Assembly: GCF_019602855.1 (NCBI RefSeq)
Contig: NZ_CP080767.1
Span: 1,860,001-1,924,000 of the forward strand
Source of the DNA: Cupriavidus pinatubonensis
Lineage (GTDB): Bacteria; Pseudomonadota; Gammaproteobacteria; Burkholderiales; Burkholderiaceae
Direction of reading: 5' to 3'
Length of the DNA: 64,000 nucleotides
Shown: positions 24,082 to 33,110 of the stretch, in pieces
How the letters are laid out: each line of letters starts with the position of its first letter
Position numbering within the stretch: the first letter of the stretch is position 1
The notes under the pieces: model-generated
The model's database searches: none
Told to the model about the DNA's origin: nothing
Seen by the model: only the letters and a program-made list of their open reading frames with translations
Made by a program: the position numbers and the translations under genes

Positions 24082-24996
24082 TCAGGACGAACGCTGATCC
24101 TTAGGCTTGTAGTTGTCGACCTGGTTGGCCGACTCGAAGCTGGCGCGGTTCAGGCTGAGGAACGACTCCGCAGAAAACGGTGCCTGCAGTTCGCGCACCA
24201 CGTCGGCACCGACTGAGCGGACGCGGTCCCAGGTGGTGTTGGTCTTGTTGTCGTGATGCACGCAGAAGTCGCCGCAGTCCTTGTGGTGGGACATGATGAT
24301 GGCGGCCACCTGGGTCTTGGCGGCCGGCGTAGCCGCGGAGTTGGCCAGGTAGTCCTCGGCCCTGGCGGACTCCAGGAAGTGCTCGCGCACCTGGTTCTTG
24401 TAGTCGGTCACGCTGCTGCGGCATTGCTGCGACCACGTGGAGCAGGCGCTCAGCAGCGCCTGGAGCTCGGCAACCTTGGTGTCGAAGATGTCGAGGCGCC
24501 GCTCCGCTTGCGCGACCTTCAGGGCCAGGTCCAGCTTGCCGGCGCAGCGCGCGGTGCCGTTCTCCGTGCCCACGCGCCCGGTTGCATTCCACGCGTCGCC
24601 GGCGGCCTTCATCTCGTCCACCGAATGGGACACCTTGAAACGGTAGCGGTCCATGTCGGCAACGCTTGCTTCCTTGAGCGAGAACTTGACATGTTCCTCC
24701 ACCGTGATCGGCCCTCCCCTGTTCAGCTTGCGGGTGTGCATGTAGCTGCGCAGCTTGCCCTCGATCGCCGTCTCGGCCTGTGAGATCAGGCCGCCGATCA
24801 CGGGGATGGGGATCAGGCTCAGCGAGGCCCGGCCGATCGCAGTCAGCCCGCCCAGCGCCTTCGAAGCGAAGGAGCCCTTTGAGTTGATCGCGCTGCGCAG
24901 GCCATGGAAGCGAGCCGAATGCCCGATCCGGGCCATAACGCCTTTGTTGGAAACCTTCTCGGCTGCGTAGACCCAGATGTCGCGAGTTGTCGGCAT
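24082..24996 (-). CDS. Unknown protein at the distal end of the T6SS operon (candidate effector)
   Basis: The 304-residue product matches no family I know. It starts MPTTRDIWVYAAEKVSNKGVMAR and has a hydrophobic, Gly-rich stretch at about 48-72 (GGLTAIGRASLSLIPIPVIGG) that could insert in a membrane. A long helical middle section follows, then a Cys/His-rich patch (SHHKDCGDFCVHHD, about residues 240-253). No signal peptide is present. It lies 52 bases after tssA in the same orientation, where Burkholderiales T6SS clusters often carry effectors or accessory genes. Effector status is inferred from position and the hydrophobic segment. Confidence 0.7.
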   Translation of the reverse strand: MPTTRDIWVYAAEKVSNKGVMARIGHSARFHGLRSAINSKGSFASKALGGLTAIGRASLSLIPIPVIGGLISQAETAIEGKLRSYMHTRKLNRGGPITVEEHVKFSLKEASVADMDRYRFKVSHSVDEMKAAGDAWNATGRVGTENGTARCAGKLDLALKVAQAERRLDIFDTKVAELQALLSACSTWSQQCRSSVTDYKNQVREHFLESARAEDYLANSAATPAAKTQVAAIIMSHHKDCGDFCVHHDNKTNTTWDRVRSVGADVVRELQAPFSAESFLSLNRASFESANQVDNYKPKDQRSS

Positions 24997-25048
24997 GGTT
25001 GTTGTCCTTAGAAAAAGCGGTGTTTCTGCATGGATTCCACGGTTCAGG

Positions 25049-26200
25049 CTATTGCTGTTCCAGCAACGCCAGGTAGCGATGGACGTCGCCGTCCTCGCGC
25101 AGGATGTCGCGCATCAGTTCTGCAAGCGGCATCTGGCCCCAGCTCACCGCGCGCCTGAGCAGGTAAGGCGTAGGGCTATGCGGCTCGTTCTGCGCCAGGA
25201 AATCAGCGATTTCCTCGAGCAGCCGGTAGGCATGGGTCCGGTTCGCAATGCCGTTCGCCGGCTGGCCTGCGGCCAAGCCGGCGCCGGCCACTGAGGCCGT
25301 GGCCAAGGGTTGAGTCGCAGTGCGTATCGGCTCCTGCCATTCATTCATGCTGGCCTCCGTTGCGATGTCCGCTGCGGCATCCATGACCGCCGACGCACCG
25401 GCGTCCGGCGCCTGTCCCTGCAGCACTTCGTCATACCCCTGCAGCAGCGTGGCGACAGCGCGCTGCAGGCGCTGGAGCGCCTCCGGCACGCGCCGCAGGC
25501 TGGGGGCTTCGCCGCCAAGCCGGGCATCGATGGCGAGATCGAACTCGTGCCAACCCTGCATGGCAGCGTCGAGCTGGCGCCGCATTGCCACCAGCGCAGC
25601 CTGGTTGCGCCCCTCGCCGGCGCGCCGCACCAGGGAGTCGCGGCTCAGCCCCTCCTCACCGCCCGTGGCCGTCCGTTCCCAGCGCTCCAGAGAGACCGTG
25701 GGCACATCCAGATCGGGCAAGACCAGCAGCGGCACGTGCAGCGCCAGCACCAGCGGCAGCGTCTCGTTGAGCCAGGCGAAGGGCGCGCAGCGCGCGTCGC
25801 TGTCGCCGTGCTCGATGGCGGGATGGCCGTCGTCCCAGTAGTGCTGCGCCAGCGCGCTGAGGGCACGCGTGCCTGCCACAACGCCGGCCACACCGTGCAT
25901 GTGGGTCCAGGCCTCGCACAGCCAGGCGGCTAGCTGGAAGTCTTTGCTGCGCCCGACCAGCGCCTCGCTGCACAGCGCGGCCACGCGGCCCCAGTCAGCC
26001 TTGGCCAGTGGGCGCTCCCACTCGCCCATTGGCAGCGTGGCGTCATCCTGATGTCGCGCGGCGCGGATTGCCGGATAGAGGGCGTCGTAGCGCAGCGAGA
26101 TGCCGGCGCGCGCGTCGCCCGGAACCGGGCTGATCAGGGCTTCAAGGTCCAGCAGCGGCACGCCCGCGGCTTCGGCCAGATTCGGCGGTCTCATGGTCAT
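25049..26200 (-). CDS. tssA: T6SS protein TssA (ImpA N-terminal domain)
   Basis: The protein (383 residues from ATG 26200) begins with an ImpA_N domain: PVPGDARAGISLRYD, then KADWGRVAALCSEAL...DFQLAAWLCEAW and YWDDGHP, all conserved in TssA. The C-terminal region (RTHAYRLLEEIADFLAQNEPHSPTPYLLRRAVSW) is the TssA-type helical end. TssA caps the growing sheath and primes its polymerisation at the baseplate. An earlier start at 26233 would overlap tssM by 26 bases. Confidence 0.93.
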   Translation of the reverse strand: MTMRPPNLAEAAGVPLLDLEALISPVPGDARAGISLRYDALYPAIRAARHQDDATLPMGEWERPLAKADWGRVAALCSEALVGRSKDFQLAAWLCEAWTHMHGVAGVVAGTRALSALAQHYWDDGHPAIEHGDSDARCAPFAWLNETLPLVLALHVPLLVLPDLDVPTVSLERWERTATGGEEGLSRDSLVRRAGEGRNQAALVAMRRQLDAAMQGWHEFDLAIDARLGGEAPSLRRVPEALQRLQRAVATLLQGYDEVLQGQAPDAGASAVMDAAADIATEASMNEWQEPIRTATQPLATASVAGAGLAAGQPANGIANRTHAYRLLEEIADFLAQNEPHSPTPYLLRRAVSWGQMPLAELMRDILREDGDVHRYLALLEQQ

Positions 26201-26207
26201 AGCGATC

Positions 26208-29200
26208 TCACAGCGGGTTCCAGTCGGGAGCACGGGTCGGGAAGCTGCGCGGCCACGGCAGCGGCGTCTTCTTGCCGGCGGGGGTCAGCGCCAGGCGCAG
26301 GAACACGCGGCCCTGCCCCTGCTTCGGCACGGCAGTCAAATCTGCCGGGGTGGCCGGCGCCAGCGGGAAATCGAAGCGCAGCAGCGAGGCGGCACCCTCG
26401 GCGCGCACCGAAGGATCCGCCACCCGCTGGCGGCCGATAAAGGAAATGAGCGCCCAGGGATCGGCAAAGCGCCAGGTCATCGACCTGCCGTCGGTAGACA
26501 ACGCGCGCTGGCGCGGGTCCGCCGTGGCCTGCAGCGGCGAATCCTTGGCGAAGCGCAGTGTCAGCATCACCGGCATGCCGTACTCCCAGCGCAGCGAGCG
26601 CGGAGCCTCCTGCTGAGACAGGTTCTGCGCGCCCACGCTCAAGCTCCAGTCGATGATCTGGTTGCCGGCCAGTTCGGCACTCCGATTGACACGGAAGTCG
26701 ACGTTGATGTCGTAGCCGCCGGGTGTGCTGTCATCCGCCGGATACAGCGGGGAAAGCAGTGTCCGGACTTGCTCGAAGTTGTCCATAAACTGGTGCACCG
26801 GCATGCCAGCGGACAGGCCCTTGAGCGGGCCGTCGCCGCGTGGCTCGCGATAGACCGTCGAGACCTGCTCGTAGCGCTTGAGCACGCGACCGAGTTCGCC
26901 GTAGTCGGCCATGGTCTGATCGGCCGGGTTGGGCCCGCCCTGCACGGCCGCGCCAAAGGGCGCATGCCCTGCCACGCGTTCATTGAAGATCGCGGAGAAG
27001 CCGTCCCACTGGCGCTGCAGTTCGGCGAAGTACCCCTGCGCGCAACGCGCCAGCAAGCCCTCGTAGACACGTGCCTGGAGCGTGGCGAAGTAGTCGTCGG
27101 CACCGCGCGGCAGGCGGCTGGCGAAGCGGCCAAAGCAGCCCCCGCGGCCACCATCGGCGGCCATTCCCTGGATGAACTGCTCGAGCATCAGCAGGTGGCT
27201 GTTCGGGTTCTTCAGCCGGTAGCGTTCGAGGTCGCGCGTGATGGCCAGCCAGCGCTGCGCCAGCGGCGAGGCGGCATCGCCCGAATTGAGCACGCCCAGG
27301 TAAAGCGAGGCCTCGCGCCCCAACGCCAGCGCGCGTCCCGACTGCTGGTCCAGGTAGGGGCCGAGCCCGGCCGCATCGCTCAGGCCGAACGCCGCCAGCA
27401 TCGGCGACCTGCTGCGGGCATCGCCGCCGGACTGGCGGATGGCATAGAGTTCGGACTGTTGCAGGGCCTCGTCAACCGCGCGCAGATGCGCCAGCGCATC
27501 GCGCGAGATGAGCGCATCGAGATCTTCCACGCGCGCCGTGGCGTGCATCTCGGCCAGGGCGGTCTTGATCTTCACCAACCGGCCCAGCGCGGCCTCGAAC
27601 GCGGCGCTGTCGCTGCCCGTGCTGCCTGCGCTGCCCGCGGCGCCGGCCGGCGCGACCACCGCGGCTGCCGCCACCTGGTCCATCATCAGCCGCGTGAACT
27701 GCGCGTCGATGCTGCGCGCCACCGTATCGCGCGAGGCGCCCGGCAGGTCGGCCAGGCCCTCGCCCACGAAACGCTTGCGGGTCTCGGCCAGGGTCATGGC
27801 CTGGTCGAGCTGCTGGCGGTCCCAGTTCACCACCGTGCGCGCACCGAGCGCGGGCAGCGGCAGGTCACGCGGCGCAGTCATGAAGGGCTGGCTGACCAGC
27901 GCGGCCAGGCGGTCGCGCAGCGCCAGCCGTTCGGGCGCCACCGCGTAGCGGCCCTCCTTGTCCTGCCAGACGATGCCCGCTTCGGGACCGCTGAAGCGTT
28001 GCGCCAGTTCCTCGCGCAGCGCGGCGAAGCCGGCCCGCGAACGCTCGCGCTGGCGCGCCACCAGATCCTCGCCCAGCAGGCGACTGCGCGTGGCCTGCGC
28101 CAGCAGGCGCTCGTAGGCCGGGCCGGGCGCGAACTGCGGCTGCCGGAGCCAGCCGGCCTTGCCGCCCGCAAGCAACTCCTGTTGCGTACCAATGCCCGCC
28201 ACGATCCCGCGATAGTCGCCCAGCACATGGCTGAAGTCCGTGCCGGCGCCGCTCAGCGCCTCCAGGCCGTCCCGAACCGATCGCTCCGCCACCAGCAGGG
28301 CGTTGTCGCTGAACAGGCGCGCCTCCAGTTGGCGCGCGCCCTTGTCGTAGCTGCAGCGCAGCGGCTGCACCACTTGCGCCGGGCCTACAGCCGGTGCGCT
28401 GCCGACCATGGCGTGTGCGCCGCGCCCGGCGCCGCCGTCGGTGCGGAAATACGACAAGGTGCCGGAGACATCCCCATGCAGTTCCGCGCCCAGCGCATAG
28501 CGCACCACCGTGCGCAGCGCCTCGCTGCGCCCTTCCCCGCCGTTTTCCAGGCGCTGCAGCGCTGACAGAGCGGCGTCGAACTGGTCGACCGCCCCCACGT
28601 ACTGCTGCAGCGCGCGCATCTCGGGCAGGTCTTCGATCGCGAGGGTGCGCGGACCGCCCGCGTCACCACGCGCACCGGCGGGCACCGCGCAGTCGTCGCC
28701 GATCACCAGCTCGGCGGTGCTGGGGTCGCGCACGACACCGGTGAGCTGGCTGACGCGCGCCAGCATCTCGCGGTGGATCGTGGGGAGTGCCACCTTGCCG
28801 AATTCGCGCTGGAAATGCTCGCGCATGCGCTCGTCCAGATCGTCGAACGGGCTCCAGGAACCCGGCATGAACACGGACCAGGTCGACTGCGCCATCAGGC
28901 GCTGGTTCATATCGATCAGGCCGAGCGTCTGGCGCCGGTACCACTCGGGCGGCAGCTCCTGGCCGGCTTGCTCCGCCTGCGCACGCTGCTGGCTGGCATT
29001 GCGCAGCCCACCCAGCGCTGCCAGCAGCTCCGCCTTGCGTTGCCCGAGCTGCCAGGTGTTCACCGCCAGACCGACACCCCACAACCCCAACAGCGCCACG
29101 CCGCCCCAGCGCAGCGCGCGGTGCACCACCGGGCGGGCCAGATGCTGCGAGCGCGAAGGCCGGGTCAGGCCGTATTCCAGGAATATCTTCTTGTCGAACA

Positions 29201-30356
29201 GGTCGCGCAGGAAGGCCGGCTGCAGCATCAGCTCGGTCAAATGCGTGCCACCAGCGACACTGCTTTCGCCGGCGTCCAGCACCGGCTCAATGCGCTCCGG
29301 CAGGCTCTCGCTGTCTTCGCGTTCCGGCTCCGTCTCACCGCGCGGCACCGCGCTCAGGCCCTGCGCCGCCAGCTCGCCGCTGTCGCCGGTCAGGTAGACG
29401 CCTCGAAAGAAGAACGGCTCGTGATAGGCGCTCGGGCGCAGCAGCTCGTCGATATAGCGCTGCAGCTGCGCGCGCATCGCCTCGATGCGGGCTGGCAGCA
29501 GCAGCAACTGGCGCGCGTCGAGGTCGGGCGGCGCCGCCGCCAGCAACTCGGCGGCGCTGTCGGACACGCTGCGCACAATCGACGACAAGGCAGCCTCGAC
29601 CCAGTCCGACTGGTAGGTGGCGGACAGGTCGTAGGGCGAGGACCAGCCCAGCATGCTGGCTCGCATCGGCTCGGGCAGGTCCCGCGCGAACTGGGCGAAC
29701 CCCGGCAGCGCTTCGGCGCCGGTCACCACCACGTATACGGCAAAGCGCACCGCGAAGCGGTTCTGCGCGAGCCACAGACGCCGGTGCACGAGCTTGGCGC
29801 GCCGCACCAGTTCGAGCTGCGCGTCGGTGTCGTCCGCCAGCAGCTTCGCCGCCGGCACCGTTATCACCACGCTGTCGAAGGGGCGCTGCGGACGGTAGTT
29901 GCGGCACAGCCCCAGGAACTCGTCCCAGGGCTTTTCATCGCCATCATCGTCGGGCGAACCGAGGTAGCCGGCGTTGATGTCGATCACCACGCCACGGTCG
30001 AAGAAGTGCCACGAGATGCCCTGGGTGGCGGCCGCATTGGCGGCGTCGGTACCAAGCGCGCTGGACACGCCCGACTGGGCGATCGGCAACGGCCGGGCAT
30101 CGTCGCCCTCGTTGAGCACCATGATCCAGGGAATGTTGTAGCGCTCTGCGCGCGAAACGAGATTCCCCTCGATCAGCTCGATCGCCTGGCGAAACGCCGC
30201 GCGCAGCGTATCGGTGCGCAGCCGCACGATCTTGCGCTCGCCGGCGGGCTTGGCGCGACCGCCCTGCGCCGCGTAGTACAGCACCAGGCCAAGCACGGCG
30301 AATGCGACCAGCGTCAGCACGCCGATCGAGATCAGGAAGAGATTACTGGTCAGCAT
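26208..30356 (-). CDS. tssM: T6SS membrane complex protein TssM (IcmF), Walker A missing
   Basis: The 1382-residue protein has two N-terminal membrane segments (one about 8-28) and the IcmF-related domain. A third membrane segment follows near 420 (WGGVALLGLWGVGLAVNTW), with a long periplasmic part and the C-terminal TssM domain (PWALISFIGRQ). TssM spans the envelope with TssL and TssJ. Where most members have a Walker A GxxGxGKT after IPW-h-V-h-G, this one reads IPWIMVLNEGDDARPLPIAQSG, so nucleotide binding is probably lost. ATP-independent TssM proteins are known in some T6SS. Confidence 0.95.
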   Translation of the reverse strand: MLTSNLFLISIGVLTLVAFAVLGLVLYYAAQGGRAKPAGERKIVRLRTDTLRAAFRQAIELIEGNLVSRAERYNIPWIMVLNEGDDARPLPIAQSGVSSALGTDAANAAATQGISWHFFDRGVVIDINAGYLGSPDDDGDEKPWDEFLGLCRNYRPQRPFDSVVITVPAAKLLADDTDAQLELVRRAKLVHRRLWLAQNRFAVRFAVYVVVTGAEALPGFAQFARDLPEPMRASMLGWSSPYDLSATYQSDWVEAALSSIVRSVSDSAAELLAAAPPDLDARQLLLLPARIEAMRAQLQRYIDELLRPSAYHEPFFFRGVYLTGDSGELAAQGLSAVPRGETEPEREDSESLPERIEPVLDAGESSVAGGTHLTELMLQPAFLRDLFDKKIFLEYGLTRPSRSQHLARPVVHRALRWGGVALLGLWGVGLAVNTWQLGQRKAELLAALGGLRNASQQRAQAEQAGQELPPEWYRRQTLGLIDMNQRLMAQSTWSVFMPGSWSPFDDLDERMREHFQREFGKVALPTIHREMLARVSQLTGVVRDPSTAELVIGDDCAVPAGARGDAGGPRTLAIEDLPEMRALQQYVGAVDQFDAALSALQRLENGGEGRSEALRTVVRYALGAELHGDVSGTLSYFRTDGGAGRGAHAMVGSAPAVGPAQVVQPLRCSYDKGARQLEARLFSDNALLVAERSVRDGLEALSGAGTDFSHVLGDYRGIVAGIGTQQELLAGGKAGWLRQPQFAPGPAYERLLAQATRSRLLGEDLVARQRERSRAGFAALREELAQRFSGPEAGIVWQDKEGRYAVAPERLALRDRLAALVSQPFMTAPRDLPLPALGARTVVNWDRQQLDQAMTLAETRKRFVGEGLADLPGASRDTVARSIDAQFTRLMMDQVAAAAVVAPAGAAGSAGSTGSDSAAFEAALGRLVKIKTALAEMHATARVEDLDALISRDALAHLRAVDEALQQSELYAIRQSGGDARSRSPMLAAFGLSDAAGLGPYLDQQSGRALALGREASLYLGVLNSGDAASPLAQRWLAITRDLERYRLKNPNSHLLMLEQFIQGMAADGGRGGCFGRFASRLPRGADDYFATLQARVYEGLLARCAQGYFAELQRQWDGFSAIFNERVAGHAPFGAAVQGGPNPADQTMADYGELGRVLKRYEQVSTVYREPRGDGPLKGLSAGMPVHQFMDNFEQVRTLLSPLYPADDSTPGGYDINVDFRVNRSAELAGNQIIDWSLSVGAQNLSQQEAPRSLRWEYGMPVMLTLRFAKDSPLQATADPRQRALSTDGRSMTWRFADPWALISFIGRQRVADPSVRAEGAASLLRFDFPLAPATPADLTAVPKQGQGRVFLRLALTPAGKKTPLPWPRSFPTRAPDWNPL

Positions 30357-30393
30357 GCCATGGCTCCCCTGCTGGCTTCAGCTTGGACGCGGC

Positions 30394-31146
30394 TCATGGA
30401 TTGGCTCCCACCACCGTATCGGCGCGCAATGCCTGGCGCAGCGGCCACGACTGCCACAGCCACAGCACCTCGGACAGGGCCAGCAGGCTGACCAGGCTGA
30501 GCGCGAACACCACGGTCCAGCGCGTCATGGTAGGCAGCTTGCGCGGCGCGATATGGGATAGCGTGTGCGCGTACGCGGCCTCGCTGACCACGCGGTCGCG
30601 CCCGCTCAAGTCGGGACGGCGCTGGTAGACAAACTCATACAACTCCTCGCGCAGACTGCGCAGGCGTGCGTCGGCATCAGCGCCGCGAAAGCGCCCCTGA
30701 AAGCCCAGCGCCAGCGCAGACAAGTACAGCCGGGCCAGCTTTCGGCGCGATGGCTCGCGATCCAGCAGCAACTGCTCAATGCGGCGGAACACCTCATCGC
30801 CGGCGATATTGGTGCGGAACAGCGTCGATTCCAGCAGGTGGGCATGCCACTGCGCCTGGCCCGCCCAATCGGTGTTGAGCAGGATCTCGTCGGCGAGCAC
30901 CGCCTTCAGGTAGCGGGCGTCGGCGACGTCCTCCATCTCGAAGCGCGTGCTGTCGCGGCGCGACTGCAAAGTCTGCAACTCCAGCAGGTTCAGCAGGTGG
31001 CGGCTCATGCCCTGCGCCACCGCCTCGGGCGTGGCGTCGGCACTCTCGGACAGGCGCGCCTGGGCATTGACCAGTTCGTCCAGGAAGGCGCGGAACTGCT
31101 CGCCGGCGAGATCGTCGTCCTCGGCTTCGGGTCGATAGCGTGCCAT
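30394..31146 (-). CDS. tssL: T6SS membrane complex protein TssL (DotU type)
   Basis: The 250-residue protein from ATG 31146 has the cytoplasmic DotU domain (FRAFLDELVNAQARL, RYLKAVLADEILLNTDW, LALGFQGRFRG) and one C-terminal membrane helix (about 215-235). It has no OmpA-like peptidoglycan-binding extension and ends 15 residues after the helix, so anchoring must come from elsewhere. It lies 37 bases before tssM. Confidence 0.95.
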   Translation of the reverse strand: MARYRPEAEDDDLAGEQFRAFLDELVNAQARLSESADATPEAVAQGMSRHLLNLLELQTLQSRRDSTRFEMEDVADARYLKAVLADEILLNTDWAGQAQWHAHLLESTLFRTNIAGDEVFRRIEQLLLDREPSRRKLARLYLSALALGFQGRFRGADADARLRSLREELYEFVYQRRPDLSGRDRVVSEAAYAHTLSHIAPRKLPTMTRWTVVFALSLVSLLALSEVLWLWQSWPLRQALRADTVVGANP

Positions 31147-31171
31147 TTTCAGATTGCCTTCATGTTGTCTG

Positions 31172-32500
31172 TCATCCCTTGACGAACAGCAGTACTTCCT
31201 GCGGCCGCTGCGCGCTGGCACCTTCGTTCGGATTGCCGATCACCAGGGCCTCGTTGCCGTGGATCAGCGCCGGATCGGTCTCGATCTCGAACAACACATA
31301 GCCGGAGCCAGCGCGCACGCCGAGTTCGTCGGCATGCTCGACGACGCGGCGCGCGGCGCCGAGCACGCGGTGCGCACGCAACGACGGATAGGCCGACTGC
31401 GAGCCCACCATGGCGCCATCCATCCATGTCCGCAAGTCGCGCTCGGACTGGCCGCGCAGCCCCACCACCAGGTGTTCGCCGATCCAGTCAGGTTGCAACG
31501 CGATCTCGAACGCGCCGTGGAGGAACTCGAACTTGTGCTCGCGGTAGGCTTCGCTGACCTCTGCCAGCGACTCGCGCACCGCACGCAGCAGCGGCGCGAA
31601 CGCGGTCATAGGGTTGGCGTGGTCGTAATCGTGCGGCACCGGCGGCAGCGCACCGGGGCGCAGCATGCTGAGCGAGCCCAGCAGCGAGGCGAGCGCGAGG
31701 TACAGCGCAAGCGGATGCAGATGGGGCGTGCGCAGCACCGCCTCGACCAGCGGCAGCTCGCTCAGCAGGCAGCGCAGCCGGTCCCGGAGTTCAAGCTGGG
31801 TCAGGCGATCGTCGGCCTTGGACGATGGCACCGCGGTCTGCTTGGCAACGAATGCGGCCTTGCTGCGCAACTGCCCGAGCATCGACGCCACCGCCGTCCA
31901 CAAAGGGGTCTCGCGCCCCACCTCGAGCAGCGGTGGCAGGCGCTCGCCCAGCCGCACCACTTCGTTGTCCTTGTAGGCGGTGCCCAGGCACAGCGATACA
32001 TAGAGCGAGGATGGCTGTGCGCCGGCACTGAGGGCGAGGTTGGGCACCAGCCGTGCAATGTCCGCCGGCGGCGCCTGCGATACCTCGTCCTCGACCGGGG
32101 CGCCGAGCACCGAGCGGAAGCGCCGCACCTGTGCGTCGCGCCGCATGGTTCCCGCCACCGGCAGCACCAGGTGGATGTCGACCGTGCCACTGGCCAGTTG
32201 CTCGGCAAACGGCGCCAGCGACAGTTCCAGCGGCCCTAGCCGTTCATCGTCGCCACTGTAGGAGACCGCGGTGCCATCCGGCATCACCGCGTCGAGTTGC
32301 AGCACGCGCACGATGCCGACCGGCAGCAGGCCCGTGTCGAACACCAGGCGCCGAACGCCCCAGCTGAACGGGGCTGCTGCCAGCGTCTGCCAGGCCACCA
32401 GCGAATCGAGGCGGGCTGCCAACAACTGGAAATGCTGCGGTGCCAGCAGCATCCCTTCGTGCCATTCGACACGGTCAACCAGCGTCAGGTTGTCACGCAT
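31172..32500 (-). CDS. tssK: T6SS baseplate protein TssK
   Basis: The 442-residue protein starts MRDNLTLVDRVEWHEGMLLAPQHFQ, the TssK signature, and contains FEFLHGAFEIALQPDWIGEHLVVGL late in the chain. TssK trimers link the baseplate (TssEFG) to the TssL/TssM membrane complex. ATG 32500 with TGGAG upstream is preferred over the GTG at 32512. Located between tssJ and tssL. Confidence 0.95.
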   Translation of the reverse strand: MRDNLTLVDRVEWHEGMLLAPQHFQLLAARLDSLVAWQTLAAAPFSWGVRRLVFDTGLLPVGIVRVLQLDAVMPDGTAVSYSGDDERLGPLELSLAPFAEQLASGTVDIHLVLPVAGTMRRDAQVRRFRSVLGAPVEDEVSQAPPADIARLVPNLALSAGAQPSSLYVSLCLGTAYKDNEVVRLGERLPPLLEVGRETPLWTAVASMLGQLRSKAAFVAKQTAVPSSKADDRLTQLELRDRLRCLLSELPLVEAVLRTPHLHPLALYLALASLLGSLSMLRPGALPPVPHDYDHANPMTAFAPLLRAVRESLAEVSEAYREHKFEFLHGAFEIALQPDWIGEHLVVGLRGQSERDLRTWMDGAMVGSQSAYPSLRAHRVLGAARRVVEHADELGVRAGSGYVLFEIETDPALIHGNEALVIGNPNEGASAQRPQEVLLFVKG

Positions 32501-32566
32501 GGACGGCTCCACCAGCTAACGCGGCTGCGGCGCGATGCCGGCCATGGGAAGAAAATTGCAGAACAT

Positions 32567-33079
32567 TCATTTGCTTGTCGAGACGCTGACGGCACTGCTG
32601 TTCAGCTGGACTGCCAGCGTGCCGCTGAATTGATCGATCCGGACGCGATGTGCGCCCGGTTCCGGGTAGTTGGCAAATACGAAGACGGCCGTCACGCGCG
32701 GCCCTTCGAAGTCCTGGGGCGGGACTTCCAGGCGCTGTCCCGGCACCAGTTCCCAACTGCGAATGCGCAGGCTCCCAGGATAGGTATTGCTGAGGTCGGT
32801 CCGGCCCGCGAACCATTTGGAGGCGGGCAGATCGACCAGCCGGCCCTGCAGCGCCTCGTCGCTGACCAGCACCACGTCGACCGCCACCGGGCTGTTGCCG
32901 TTGGCGTCGTCGGCAGCATTCAGGACGACCTGCTTCCACTTGACGCGCTCGCCCTTGAAACTCAGGAACGACGGTGCCGCGCAGCCGCCCAGCAGCACCG
33001 TTGAAGCCGCCAGCGCGCCCGCCAGGAGCAGCCCGCCGGCCCCACGCGCAATGCCACGCCAGATCGACACTACCTTCAT
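32567..33079 (-). CDS. tssJ: T6SS outer membrane lipoprotein TssJ
   Basis: The 170-residue protein has a signal peptide and lipobox LLGGC with Cys33, then the TssJ/SciN fold: VVLVSDEALQGRLVDL, LVPGQRLEVPP and FANYPEPGAHRVRI. It anchors the TssLM complex to the outer membrane. It directly follows the amino-acid module, 31 bases after the second transporter-like gene. Confidence 0.93.
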   Translation of the reverse strand: MKVVSIWRGIARGAGGLLLAGALAASTVLLGGCAAPSFLSFKGERVKWKQVVLNAADDANGNSPVAVDVVLVSDEALQGRLVDLPASKWFAGRTDLSNTYPGSLRIRSWELVPGQRLEVPPQDFEGPRVTAVFVFANYPEPGAHRVRIDQFSGTLAVQLNSSAVSVSTSK

Positions 33080-33110
33080 TGCATGTCTCCAGACTGTCGG
33101 CAGACGGCCA

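Noticed and set aside
26100-28565. 821-residue plus-strand frame
   Set aside because: Complement of tssM; lacks any domain and is Arg/Gln/His-rich.
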